Source: Bacteroidales bacterium
GTDB taxonomy: Bacteria; Bacteroidota; Bacteroidia; Bacteroidales; GCA-2711565
DNA length: 8,950 nucleotides
Direction: 5' to 3'
NCBI GenBank assembly: GCA_029938505.1
Contig: JAOZUV010000059.1
Location: forward strand, 1-8,950
Shown: piece after piece, positions 1 to 7,593 of the stretch
Layout of the letters: every line of letters starts with the position of its first letter
Numbering within the stretch: position 1 is the first letter of the stretch
Notes under the pieces: model-generated
Told to the model about the DNA's origin: nothing
What the model saw: the letters and a program-made list of their open reading frames with translations, nothing else
The model's database searches: none
Program-made: the position numbers and the translations under genes

Positions 1-1
1 T

Positions 2-784
2 GCAAAATGTATCCACTTGTGTGAAGAAAACGAACCGGATATTTATCGGGCTATCCGCCGCGATGCATTACTTGAGAATTTAGCATATGACAAGGAAAGC
101 GGTAAAATTGATTTTGAAGATAACTCCAAAACTGAGAATACTCGTGTTTCTTACCCTATTTATCATATTGATAATATTGTAAAACCTGTTTCAAAAGCGG
201 GTCATGCAAAAAAAGTTATTTTTTTAACAGCTGATGCTTTTGGTGTTTTACCTCCTGTTTCGAAACTAAATGCCGATCAAACAAAATACCATTTCCTAAG
301 TGGATATACAGCAAAAGTTGCAGGGACAGAACGTGGAATTACAGAACCAAAACCAAGTTTCTCAGCATGTTTTGGAGCAGCTTTCTTATTATTACACCCC
401 ACAAAATATGCGCAAGAGTTAATCAAACGTATGGAGCAAAACGGCGCAGAGGCTTATCTTGTAAATACAGGCTGGATAGGCGGTGCTTGTGGTACTGGTA
501 AACGTATTGACCTACCTTCTACTCGTAAGATTATTGATGCAATTTTAGATGGAAGTTTAGATAAAGTAGATTACGAAACTCTACCAGTTTTCGGATTAAG
601 TATTCCAAAATCCGTCAATGGTGTTGACCCAAAACTTTTAAATCCTAGAAACCTTTGGGAATGTCAAGAAGATTGGGATAAATCAGCTGAAAGTTTGGCT
701 AAGAAATTTATCAATAATTTCGAAAATTTTACAGATAATGATGAAGGAAAACGACTCATTTCTGCCGGACCTCAACTAAAATAA
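2..784 (+). CDS. pckA: Phosphoenolpyruvate carboxykinase (ATP), C-terminal half, 5' truncated by window edge
   Basis: ATP-dependent PEP carboxykinase converts oxaloacetate and ATP to PEP, CO2 and ADP in the cytoplasm, the entry step of gluconeogenesis; in many anaerobic Bacteroidota it runs in reverse to fix CO2. The reading frame is open from base 2 (it begins AKCIHL) to the TAA at 782-784, about 260 residues, against roughly 540 for the whole enzyme. The TTG at 17 is an internal Leu codon, not a start. Diagnostic stretches are [30 protein letters not shown] with the substrate/nucleotide-binding Arg, [36 protein letters not shown] and [14 protein letters not shown]. The segment [14 protein letters not shown] is longer than the E. 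coli NTGWNGTGKR; as I recall, the longer GG-containing form is usual in other bacterial and protist ATP-type enzymes. The C-terminus (SAGPQLK) is complete. The N-terminal half, including the Walker-A-like kinase loop, lies outside the window. A terminator follows at once, so no gene is co-transcribed downstream. Confidence 0.97.
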   Translation, partial: AKCIHLCEENEPDIYRAIRRDALLENLAYDKESGKIDFEDNSKTENTRVSYPIYHIDNIVKPVSKAGHAKKVIFLTADAFGVLPPVSKLNADQTKYHFLSGYTAKVAGTERGITEPKPSFSACFGAAFLLLHPTKYAQELIKRMEQNGAEAYLVNTGWIGGACGTGKRIDLPSTRKIIDAILDGSLDKVDYETLPVFGLSIPKSVNGVDPKLLNPRNLWECQEDWDKSAESLAKKFINNFENFTDNDEGKRLISAGPQLK

Positions 785-787
785 TTT

Positions 788-822
788 AAAAAGGCCTTCA
801 AAAAATGAAGGTCTTTTTTTTT
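788..822 (+). terminator. Intrinsic terminator of pckA
   Basis: An inverted repeat sits 3 bases after the pckA stop. The arm AAAAAGGCCTTCA (788-800) pairs with TGAAGGTCTTTTT (806-818), with one G-U wobble and a five-A loop. A run of nine to ten T follows from 813. The A-rich 5' flank also pairs with the T tract. This is a textbook rho-independent hairpin. Confidence 0.9.
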
Positions 823-861
823 ATATATATTCGCAACTACCTCAACTCGTGTACTAAAAAC

Positions 862-891
862 TTGCATTTGATAAATATAAGTGTATCTTTG
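862..891 (+). promoter_or_regulatory. Bacteroidota-type promoter of the cold-shock gene
   Basis: TATCTTTG at 884-891 is a perfect match to the Bacteroidota primary-sigma -7 element TAnnTTTG. TTG at 862-864 lies 19 bases upstream and fits the -33 element. Transcription would start near 897-899, giving a 5' leader of only about 25 bases before the ATG at 922. That leader is AT-rich and has no Shine-Dalgarno sequence, as is usual in this phylum. The leader is far shorter than the roughly 160-base thermosensing leader of E. coli cspA, so that type of cold switch is not expected. Confidence 0.75.
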
Positions 892-921
892 TTTTAGTAT
901 TAACTTTTAATTTTTTGAATT

Positions 922-1116
922 ATGCCCACCGGAATTGTTAAATTTTTCAACGAAAGAAAAGGTTTTGGTTTTATTGTTGACGATGAATTACAGCAGGATA
1001 TTTTTGTTCATGCCACAGGTTTAATCGATCGCATTAACGAAGCCGACAAAGTAACTTTTGAGATCACAGAAGATAATCGAGGTAAAAAAGCTATTAACGT
1101 TAAAAAAGCTGAATAA
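922..1116 (+). CDS. Cold-shock domain protein, CspA family
   Basis: A 64-residue protein that is a single cold-shock domain: a five-stranded OB-fold that binds single-stranded RNA and DNA and acts as an RNA chaperone in the cytoplasm. It opens MPTGIVKFFNERKGFGFI, giving the start of the domain and the RNP1 motif (KGFGFI, residues 13-18). RNP2 follows as DIFVHA (residues 26-31), with aromatic and basic residues in the usual binding-face positions. The C-terminal part (VTFEITEDNRGKKAINVKKA) matches the last strands, where the family typically has a GPQAxNV ending; here it is GKKAINV. Length is normal (64-70). The gene stands alone between its own promoter and terminator. Whether it is cold-induced or constitutive cannot be told, since many family members are not cold-inducible. 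No gene symbol is assigned because paralogues cannot be distinguished. Confidence 0.95.
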   Translation: MPTGIVKFFNERKGFGFIVDDELQQDIFVHATGLIDRINEADKVTFEITEDNRGKKAINVKKAE

Positions 1117-1143
1117 GTAATTCTTTACTGATCATTAAGTTCT

Positions 1144-1173
1144 AACTCCTTCAATAATTGAAGGAGTTTTTTT
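1144..1173 (+). terminator. Intrinsic terminator of the cold-shock gene
   Basis: A perfect 11-bp inverted repeat, AACTCCTTCAA (1144-1154) and TTGAAGGAGTT (1158-1168), with loop TAA, runs into seven T (1167-1173). It begins 28 bases after the csp stop codon. Confidence 0.9.
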
Positions 1174-1186
1174 GCTTAAAAGACAT

Positions 1187-1215
1187 AAAAAAAAGCCGCC
1201 CTTTAGGCAGCTTTT
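1187..1215 (-). terminator. Intrinsic terminator of dnaN (minus strand)
   Basis: Read on the minus strand, AAAAGCTGCC (1215-1206), loop TAAAG, then GGCGGCTTTT (1200-1191) forms a 10-bp stem with one G-U wobble. It is followed by further T residues (plus-strand A run from 1187). It lies 19 bases beyond the dnaN stop and faces the csp terminator 13 bases away, so the two convergent units are insulated from each other. Confidence 0.85.
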
Positions 1216-1233
1216 ATATGATAAAAATAATTC

Positions 1234-2355
1234 TTATTGATTTAACATCACTGGCATTACTAACATCAAAATGTCTTCTTCTTCAACATATTTATCAATG
1301 GGTAAAATAAGCCCTGCACGGTTTGGTGCTGATAATTCAAACTTCACTTCATCGCTTTCCATATTATTCAACATTTCTTGTAAAAACTTAGAATTGAAAC
1401 CAATTTCAATATCTTCGCCTTCATAATTACAAGTCAAACGTTCTTTTGCTTCATTTGAATAATCAATATCTTCGGCAGAAAGAGTTAACTCTTTACCAGA
1501 AATTTTGAAACGTACCTGATGGGTTGATTGGTTTGCAAAAATCGCCACACGACGAATTGAATTAAGTAGCGACAAACGATCAATTGTCAGTGTACTTGGA
1601 TTGTTTGTTGGAATAACAGCTTCATAATTAGGATATCGTCCGTCAATTAACCGACAAACCATATTTACATTAGCAAAGCTAAAGAATGCATTGGTTTGAT
1701 TATAATCAATTTTTACCGGCGCATCACCAACTAAAATATGCTTTAATTGATTCAAAGGTTTTTTTGGTAAAATGAAAGAAGCCGAAACATCTGCTTTTGC
1801 ATCTGTTCTACGATATCTAACTAATTTATGAGCATCAGTAGCAACAAAGGTTACATCGTCTGGAGTCAACTCACAAAACACACCTGACATAACAGGGCGA
1901 AGCTCATCATTACCAGCAGCAAATAAGGTTTTGCTAATGGCATTATTTAAAACACTTGAACTAAGCTCTAGCGATGTTGTATCTTCCAGAGATGGTGTTT
2001 GAGGAAATTCATCACTACGATGACCTGTTAAACGATATTTACCATCACCTGCCGAGATTTCAATCCCCATTGTATCATTATTGATACTAAAAGTAACAGG
2101 TATATCAGCAAAAGTCTTTAACGTTTCAAGCAAAATTTTTGCAGGAATTGCAATCATCCCAGGTTCCTCTGATTTGGTCGGTTCCAAAGAAACAGTCATT
2201 GTAGTTTCAAGATCAGAAGCCGTTATTAATAAGGTATCTTCTTTGAGTTCAAATAAAAAGTCATCCAGAATTGGTAGAGTGTTACTTGCGTTTAATACAC
2301 CGCTCAATGCTTGAACATTCTTTAAAAGCAAGGAACTGGAAACTATAAACTTCAT
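1234..2355 (-). CDS. dnaN: DNA polymerase III beta subunit (sliding clamp)
   Basis: The beta clamp is a ring-shaped homodimer that encircles DNA and tethers DNA polymerase III and other replication and repair proteins. The protein is 373 residues, against 366 in E. coli. It has the three-domain family pattern: an N-terminal domain opening MKFIVSSSLLLKNVQALSG; the central ATDAHKLVRYR stretch (172-182), equivalent to the E. coli TDGHRL region; LIDGRYPNYEAVIP (236-249), equivalent to RLVEGRFPDY; and the C-terminal MPVML (367-371), matching the E. coli VMPMRL that lines the hydrophobic partner-binding cleft. The family-conserved first Met at 2355 is kept; there is no Shine-Dalgarno sequence, as expected for this phylum. 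The gene is not next to dnaA here, unlike the dnaA-dnaN pair of many other bacteria. It follows plsY after 119 bases that hold a DnaA box and a possible promoter, and it ends at its own terminator. Confidence 0.98.
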   Translation of the reverse strand: MKFIVSSSLLLKNVQALSGVLNASNTLPILDDFLFELKEDTLLITASDLETTMTVSLEPTKSEEPGMIAIPAKILLETLKTFADIPVTFSINNDTMGIEISAGDGKYRLTGHRSDEFPQTPSLEDTTSLELSSSVLNNAISKTLFAAGNDELRPVMSGVFCELTPDDVTFVATDAHKLVRYRRTDAKADVSASFILPKKPLNQLKHILVGDAPVKIDYNQTNAFFSFANVNMVCRLIDGRYPNYEAVIPTNNPSTLTIDRLSLLNSIRRVAIFANQSTHQVRFKISGKELTLSAEDIDYSNEAKERLTCNYEGEDIEIGFNSKFLQEMLNNMESDEVKFELSAPNRAGLILPIDKYVEEEDILMLVMPVMLNQ

Positions 2356-2386
2356 ATTATTTGTTTTTAAAATTCGAGAATAAAAC

Positions 2387-2417
2387 CAATGGTAAATATA
2401 TTAAAATAATTTGTCAA
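2387..2417 (-). promoter_or_regulatory. Candidate dnaN promoter
   Basis: On the minus strand, TTGACA starts at 2417. After a 20-base spacer counted from the TTG comes TACCATTG (2394-2387), which fits TAnnTTTG at all but one fixed position. The start of transcription would fall near 2380, about 25 bases before the dnaN ATG. The region is very AT-rich, so chance matches are likely; an overlapping TATATTTA (2400-2393) is an alternative -7 element with a poorer spacer of about 14 bases. Confidence 0.35.
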
Positions 2418-2450
2418 ATTCACTGATTAAATATTTCTTTCTCAACAATT

Positions 2451-2459
2451 TTATCCACA
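2451..2459 (+). promoter_or_regulatory. Perfect DnaA box upstream of dnaN
   Basis: TTATCCACA at 2451-2459 is identical to the high-affinity consensus DnaA-binding 9-mer. It lies in the plsY-dnaN gap, 34 bases upstream of the candidate dnaN -33 element and about 95 bases before the dnaN start codon. It is the only perfect copy seen in the window. No cluster of boxes or DNA-unwinding element surrounds it, so it looks like a regulatory site rather than an origin. Confidence 0.6.
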
Positions 2460-2474
2460 GATAACATTAAAAAA

Positions 2475-3110
2475 CTACTTCTTTTTTTTGAAAGAAAACC
2501 GTGATTCTTCCCCTTTTATTAAACGTTTAATATTTTTTCGATGCGTTAGAGGAATAAAAACTCCAACAATTATTGAGAGTATAATAAGAGGAAGATGAGG
2601 ATTATGTAAAAGAAATACTACTATGAGTGGGAAAGAAATAGCTGCAATTATTGAGGATATCGATACAATTCTGCTTAACAATAAACAACTTAAGAAGATC
2701 CCCAAAACAATAAAGATTCCGATAGGAAATAACGCTATACCCACACCGGCAATAGTTGCAACACCCTTACCACCTCTAAAACCAACATATATAGGAAATA
2801 TATGTCCGGCAACAGCAGCCATCCCCATCACTATTTGAAGATAAATATTTGTCTCTATTGATAGATCACTAAATTCAAAGTAACGAATAATAAAAACAGC
2901 TAGCCAGCCTTTAAATATATCAAATATAAGTACTGGAATACCCGCCTTTAAACCAAGAACCCTAATTGTATTTGTAGCTCCAGCATTCTTACTCCCCTGC
3001 TTTCTAACATCTACTTTATAGAACATTCGCCCTACCCAAACCGAGGTAGGAATAGATCCGATTAAATAAGCAAGAATAACTGGTAGAAGTAATAAATAAT
3101 CAAATGTCAT
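2475..3110 (-). CDS. plsY: Acyl-phosphate:glycerol-3-phosphate 1-O-acyltransferase PlsY
   Basis: PlsY transfers an acyl group from acyl-phosphate (made by PlsX) to glycerol 3-phosphate, forming lysophosphatidic acid, the first committed step of membrane phospholipid synthesis; it is an integral inner-membrane enzyme. The 211-residue protein has hydrophobic segments near residues 4-22, 53-75, 88-105, 120-145, 148-168 and 172-187. The conserved loops are all present: GSIPTS (18-23) with GSKNAGATN (39-47), GHIFPIYVGFRGGKGVAT (102-119) with the GGKG glycine motif, and HRKNIKRLIKGEESRF (190-205) near the C-terminus. Length is typical (about 200-215). The protein ends in a lysine run encoded by an eight-A tract. 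Its ATG is 6 bases after the stop of the large upstream gene, so the two are surely co-transcribed. No terminator is visible between it and dnaN. Confidence 0.97.
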   Translation of the reverse strand: MTFDYLLLLPVILAYLIGSIPTSVWVGRMFYKVDVRKQGSKNAGATNTIRVLGLKAGIPVLIFDIFKGWLAVFIIRYFEFSDLSIETNIYLQIVMGMAAVAGHIFPIYVGFRGGKGVATIAGVGIALFPIGIFIVLGIFLSCLLLSRIVSISSIIAAISFPLIVVFLLHNPHLPLIILSIIVGVFIPLTHRKNIKRLIKGEESRFSFKKKK

Positions 3111-3116
3111 TAGGTT

Positions 3117-6100
3117 TTATTTTTGATATTTCCGTAAAAATTGATTTTTCTTTTGAAGCTCCGAAATTACAAATTCATACTTAATTATTTCATCATTTTC
3201 AATAATTCTTTTTGATTGTTCGATGGAAGATAATTGCTTGTTAAATTGATCATCAGACGAAATAACTTGCATCAATTTATTTTGAAAATTAAAATAATAC
3301 CAAAGACCTGAATCAATTTCTAAATAAATTTGGATAAAGGTATTTGAGCGCTTACGATCAATCACAACTAAACCACCTACATAAGTATTAATTTTTTTAC
3401 CATCAACAAAGCCCAAGCCAATTTTTCCACAAGATTTATAAATCCTTTCTTTAGTATCCCACTGAAGAAAAACATCCGTTAATACCAATTTCTCAGGGTA
3501 TTGCTCAATATTATAACTGATTTCTGAATGAAGCTCCAAGTCATTCAAAATCTCTTTCTCAAGCTCATGACTAGCTGCATTTGTTGTCACCATTTTAAAA
3601 TAATCATCATTCATCTGAATTTTAGGCAAGTCCAGTGATTGAATTGTATCAGACATTAATTTTAGTGTTTTATTATCAAACATAAAATCAAGTCCAAGCA
3701 TGCTTCGAAACGAAGTTGTATCCTCTTCAATAGAATGATAATACTCGCCATAAGCTCGAAGTTCAGGTTCTCCTAAATCATCCGTTAATTCGAGTGCCCC
3801 ACTCCCACTTATCAAACAAGTTGTGAGGTCAAAGTTTAGCTGATTTCCAATCATGCTATTCCCATCTAATTTATTTGAGGGACCAACTTCAAAGCGATTC
3901 AACTCAGCATTAAATTGAACAACTCCTCTTGCTCTAAGAATATTTCGATCGGTGGCATTTTGCTTATTCCCAAATACTCTGGAGTATAAAACACCATCGT
4001 TAACAGAATAAAAAAGACCAACATCAATTCGATTATTATTCAAATCAATTAAATGATCATTAATTGGTAAACACACCTTTTCGGGATTTACAATAGTATC
4101 GAAATACACCCAGATAGGTTCATTAAAAATACAATTCTGATTTAAACGAAATCCTCCATAGAATCGAACAAAAGGATTGTCGGATGTCCATTTTACATTA
4201 CCCGTAAAAAAGAATTGTGGACTCAGGAAAAACAACTCTTCTTCAGGAACCATTCCCAAAGCATAAGTAATCCCCGCTGAATCAACCGTCACTGTATTTA
4301 AATTGATCTCTTGTGGCGTTTTATTGGCATCAATATAATCATATGAACCCTTCCCTATAAAATTATTTTTTGAGAAAATATTTACATCCGCATTATAAAC
4401 TGTATGATATCGATTATCAACATCAGAAATAATCCAAGCCCCTTTAATTATTGGAATTTCGGCATTTTGGTTGATAGTAACCTTGCCATCTACAGGGAAA
4501 ATAGCAGCACTAGCAACATTTATATATTTCACATCTTCGGCATACAAAATATAATTCGACATATCATAACGCGCCTTAAGCGAATAAAAGCTTAACGAAT
4601 CCTGATCAGGGCGTAATGAGATAAATTTCGAACCAGAAAGATCGGTATCCAATAACTCCTCGCGTGTCATTTCATGAATTCCCGGAATAGTAGACATTAA
4701 ATTATTACTCATGATCAGCTCAGATTCATCCATATTCCATTCAATTTCATCCATCGTTGCCACATAATTATTAAAAGGAAAATTCAATACAGATTCTAAA
4801 CCATTAGCCTTAAATTTTCCTTTTCGCTTAGAAAATGAAATGGAAGTCTGGTAATCATTGGAAGCAAAAGCCAATTCATGAGTATCTTTTGTAAATAGTT
4901 CAAAATCGGTTGTATCCGATTCTAATCCATCATTTGAAAAATAAAACTCATTGGAACTGAGTCTAAAATCTTCGAATAAAAAGACTCCATCTCCTTTCAG
5001 AGAAGTTGGAGAAAGGCTTAACTCACCACGCATCCGAGCTTGCTTATTAAACATATACATTAAACTATCAGTTGTCTGCACACTAAGGTGATCTTGTTTT
5101 GGCAACCAACGAAATTGAACACCTTCAGCTTGTACATCAGGGAAATCAAACTGTTTTATATCATCGATTATATTAAATGTATCAGCAAATGCAATGACTG
5201 AATCTGGATAGAAAATATATTTTGAGGATAAAGCCACTGAATTTAAATACGTCAGAATTCCATTTCCAAAAAAGCCCTCATGACTAAGTTCAACATCATT
5301 AAAAAAGCGCCCCTTTGAACGAAAAACAGGCACCCCCACTTTCGGAGTTTTGTATCGCATTCCCAAAGAATAATCTTCCATAACACTCATATCTTCATGT
5401 AGAGTTGGGAAAATGCTATCAGATACCAAATGTCCTTCAAAACTAAGTCCATCAGTCGAAAAATTATCTAAACTATCCATGGTAAAAGGCCCAATAAAAT
5501 AATAAAAACGATCTTTTTTAAGTTGCCCATTCATTATTAAGGAATCCTGATAATAAACATAAGCTTCATTTTTATTATGAAAAATGGGGTATTCTGTGAA
5601 TGATTTATTACCCGATTTATTCGTCGGTTCATCGATACGCACACTACCGCTCAAATCTGAAAGGACACTCTTAAGTTCAATAAATTCATCAGGATTCTCT
5701 GGTGTTAGATTCCTATTTCTAACCTTGAATTTAACCGAATCAATTTGAGGCATTACTAATCTAAAACTATCATATTCAAACATACAATCACGAGCAACAA
5801 AATCTAATAAGCCCCCCTTAACATACCCAGAGAATTCAAAATCTCGATTCTTCTTTAAAATAAGTTGTTTGTTTAGCGGGAGAACTTGAACTTTCTGCAA
5901 ATCACTCAAATACACCAGAGAAATGCCGCGCAAAAACAAATCAAAATTCTCAAGATTTAGAGTAGCATTGTTTTTAAAATATATTTCACTATTAAATCTG
6001 ATCACATCATAATCCTGTACATTCGCTTTGGCTTTTAGAAAATCAAATAAACGAGTCTTAATAACAGCTGTTCCTGCATCCACATCATAAGTCACAAAAC

Positions 6101-7568
6101 CTTTTTCAGCAAGATTGAAAAGCATAAATGCAGCTTGCTCTTTTGGCTTATTAATATAGTCAGCTAACAAACCCAGATGTACCATTTTGGTATTGTATGC
6201 ATCTGAATATTTTTTAAGAACAACCAAAGGATTTACTGGATCGATTCCCTGTTGTCGATAATATTCAAAAATTGAATAATAATTGGCTGATTCAAATATA
6301 GCCTCCGATCGATTACCAATACTTTTAAGTCTTCCGAAATCTAATTTCAGACTGCCCATTTTCCAATACACAGCTTCGCAATACATATCTACCCGATGAT
6401 AAGAATCATAAAAAGGACTAGGTGCAATTCCTTTTGCTTGCCTGTTTAATTCTAGTTCTCGAGTATTATTATCAAATTTCATTTTCACTCCAGGATGAGA
6501 AATCGAATCACTCCCAAAAAGAGTAAGTATACGGGCTCTTTTAGACGTTATTTTATTGTTAAATAAAATAAACTCCTGAGAATAAATATTTACAAATGGA
6601 AGACTATCCATATAGAAAATTAACATTGCCTCTGGTGATTTTTTAGCATCACAAATGATTCGTGCCCCTTGAATGTAGACACCTCCGACATATTTTACCG
6701 AAGGCAATAAAGTATCGATAACAAAATCTTTTTTGTAGGAATAAAAACGAGGATATGAAGTACGCTTCGTTGGTTTACTTCCATGAATTTTTTCATCCAA
6801 TCGTCCAAGCATTGGAATTTTAAAATATTTTTTATCAGTAAAAACTACTGAATCAGCCGTATATTGAGAAAACTTTAAATTTATAGAATATCGACTAAGT
6901 AAAGCACTCATTTCATCTGCTTTTTCAACTCTTCTCCATTCTAGAAGACCAGCCTCACCCATCCACAAATTTGTTAGAGGATAATAAATTCCATTGGTTT
7001 GAATGATTTCAGAACTATCTTTTCGACTAGCACAAATCAAATCACCACCTGTAAATCTAACTTTCAAAACAGTATCGATAAAATACTGAAATTCACCCCC
7101 TCTATATTTCCAATAGGTGGATGCTGATCGGCTAAGCTCCTGTTTCTTTAGTAAATTAATGGATTGTTCCAGGATTTTTTTAAAATTTCGAGTAGAACGT
7201 TCGCCCAATAATAGCCCCATTGTCTTCATCCAGGATTGAAAAGATTCTTCACTTTGCCTTTTTTTTAGAAACAAATTAGTGGCTACCAGAAATTTAAAGA
7301 TAAGGGGACTCTTCACACCTTTTTCGTACATCTCAGAAACAAAAAAAGTAATCGAAATTTTTAGAGATTCATTGAATTGACCTTCATTCCATCTCGCTGT
7401 AAATGCAATAAAATCGGGGGAAAGGTTCTTGCTTACACCCAAATAAGCATTCAACTCTGAAATTAGATTATCAGAAGTATTGCTAAAGGTTTTGACTTGT
7501 TGCGAAAAAAGAGAAATTCCAATCGACATAAAAAGAATGGCAATTAGAATAAGTCTTTTTTTTAACAT
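3117..7568 (-). CDS. Very large exported beta-rich protein of unknown function
   Basis: I do not recognise a named family. The 1483-residue protein starts with a signal sequence: basic MLKKR, a hydrophobic core LILIAILFMSIGISLF, and a likely cleavage site around residues 21-23 (LFSQQ). There is no lipobox Cys, so it should be periplasmic or envelope-attached rather than a lipoprotein. Residues 27-150 look helical and residues 155-415 beta-rich. Residues 420-515 are helical again, including a winged-helix-like stretch (445-512). Residues 520-1320 are long and beta-rich, with short alternating strands and many Asp/Asn turns. A charged helix follows at 1333-1348, then strands at 1350-1430 and a polar C-terminal helix (1440-1483). 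Residues 761-800 and 852-892 are an internal repeat. The C-terminus lacks the aromatic last strand of an outer-membrane barrel and any obvious type IX secretion domain. The shape loosely recalls large OstA/LptA- or AsmA/TamB-like envelope proteins, but no specific motif supports that. It lies 25 bases after prmA and 6 bases before plsY, within one operon. Confidence 0.9.
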   Translation of the reverse strand: MLKKRLILIAILFMSIGISLFSQQVKTFSNTSDNLISELNAYLGVSKNLSPDFIAFTARWNEGQFNESLKISITFFVSEMYEKGVKSPLIFKFLVATNLFLKKRQSEESFQSWMKTMGLLLGERSTRNFKKILEQSINLLKKQELSRSASTYWKYRGGEFQYFIDTVLKVRFTGGDLICASRKDSSEIIQTNGIYYPLTNLWMGEAGLLEWRRVEKADEMSALLSRYSINLKFSQYTADSVVFTDKKYFKIPMLGRLDEKIHGSKPTKRTSYPRFYSYKKDFVIDTLLPSVKYVGGVYIQGARIICDAKKSPEAMLIFYMDSLPFVNIYSQEFILFNNKITSKRARILTLFGSDSISHPGVKMKFDNNTRELELNRQAKGIAPSPFYDSYHRVDMYCEAVYWKMGSLKLDFGRLKSIGNRSEAIFESANYYSIFEYYRQQGIDPVNPLVVLKKYSDAYNTKMVHLGLLADYINKPKEQAAFMLFNLAEKGFVTYDVDAGTAVIKTRLFDFLKAKANVQDYDVIRFNSEIYFKNNATLNLENFDLFLRGISLVYLSDLQKVQVLPLNKQLILKKNRDFEFSGYVKGGLLDFVARDCMFEYDSFRLVMPQIDSVKFKVRNRNLTPENPDEFIELKSVLSDLSGSVRIDEPTNKSGNKSFTEYPIFHNKNEAYVYYQDSLIMNGQLKKDRFYYFIGPFTMDSLDNFSTDGLSFEGHLVSDSIFPTLHEDMSVMEDYSLGMRYKTPKVGVPVFRSKGRFFNDVELSHEGFFGNGILTYLNSVALSSKYIFYPDSVIAFADTFNIIDDIKQFDFPDVQAEGVQFRWLPKQDHLSVQTTDSLMYMFNKQARMRGELSLSPTSLKGDGVFLFEDFRLSSNEFYFSNDGLESDTTDFELFTKDTHELAFASNDYQTSISFSKRKGKFKANGLESVLNFPFNNYVATMDEIEWNMDESELIMSNNLMSTIPGIHEMTREELLDTDLSGSKFISLRPDQDSLSFYSLKARYDMSNYILYAEDVKYINVASAAIFPVDGKVTINQNAEIPIIKGAWIISDVDNRYHTVYNADVNIFSKNNFIGKGSYDYIDANKTPQEINLNTVTVDSAGITYALGMVPEEELFFLSPQFFFTGNVKWTSDNPFVRFYGGFRLNQNCIFNEPIWVYFDTIVNPEKVCLPINDHLIDLNNNRIDVGLFYSVNDGVLYSRVFGNKQNATDRNILRARGVVQFNAELNRFEVGPSNKLDGNSMIGNQLNFDLTTCLISGSGALELTDDLGEPELRAYGEYYHSIEEDTTSFRSMLGLDFMFDNKTLKLMSDTIQSLDLPKIQMNDDYFKMVTTNAASHELEKEILNDLELHSEISYNIEQYPEKLVLTDVFLQWDTKERIYKSCGKIGLGFVDGKKINTYVGGLVVIDRKRSNTFIQIYLEIDSGLWYYFNFQNKLMQVISSDDQFNKQLSSIEQSKRIIENDEIIKYEFVISELQKKNQFLRKYQK
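4893..5288 (-). repeat. Internal protein repeat in the 1483-residue exported protein
   Basis: Two segments of about 40 residues align by eye. Residues 761-800 contain LSHEGFFGNGILTYLNSVAL and then SSKYIFYPD. Residues 852-892 contain LSPTSLKGDGVFLFEDFRL and then SSNEFYFSND. Shared features are the leading LS, a central GxG after six or seven residues, a hydrophobic strand, then L-S-S and an aromatic-rich strand. Only one gap is needed. A third, weaker copy may start near residue 580 (GYVKGGLLDFVARDCMFEYD). The pattern suggests a stacked beta-hairpin repeat. Confidence 0.5.
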
Positions 7569-7593
7569 AATATTTTAAGAATTAATTAAGGTC

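Noticed and set aside
17..784. TTG at 17 as the start of a short 255-residue PEP carboxykinase.
   Set aside because: The frame is open to the window edge and the upstream residues (AKCIHL) match the family, so the gene is simply cut by the window.
2081..2314. A 77-residue plus-strand open frame within dnaN.
   Set aside because: It lies wholly inside the well-supported dnaN gene on the other strand and resembles no family.
2356..2474. The plsY-dnaN gap as a replication origin.
   Set aside because: There is only one DnaA box, no repeats or clear unwinding element, and no dnaA or other origin-linked gene in the window besides dnaN.
2478..2490. Eight-A tract (A AAA AAG type) near the plsY stop as a programmed frameshift site.
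   Set aside because: A -1 shift would add only a few residues before another stop; the tract simply encodes the C-terminal lysines.
2623..2838. A 71-residue plus-strand open frame within plsY.
   Set aside because: It is the antisense of plsY membrane segments, with low-complexity composition and no promoter.
3423..3431. TTTTCCACA, a relaxed DnaA-box match.
   Set aside because: It lies inside the coding region of the large protein, is not the strict consensus, and such matches are expected by chance in AT-rich DNA.
4404..4595. A 63-residue plus-strand open frame within the large exported protein gene.
   Set aside because: It is an antisense shadow rich in Asn and Ile, with no initiation signal or homology.
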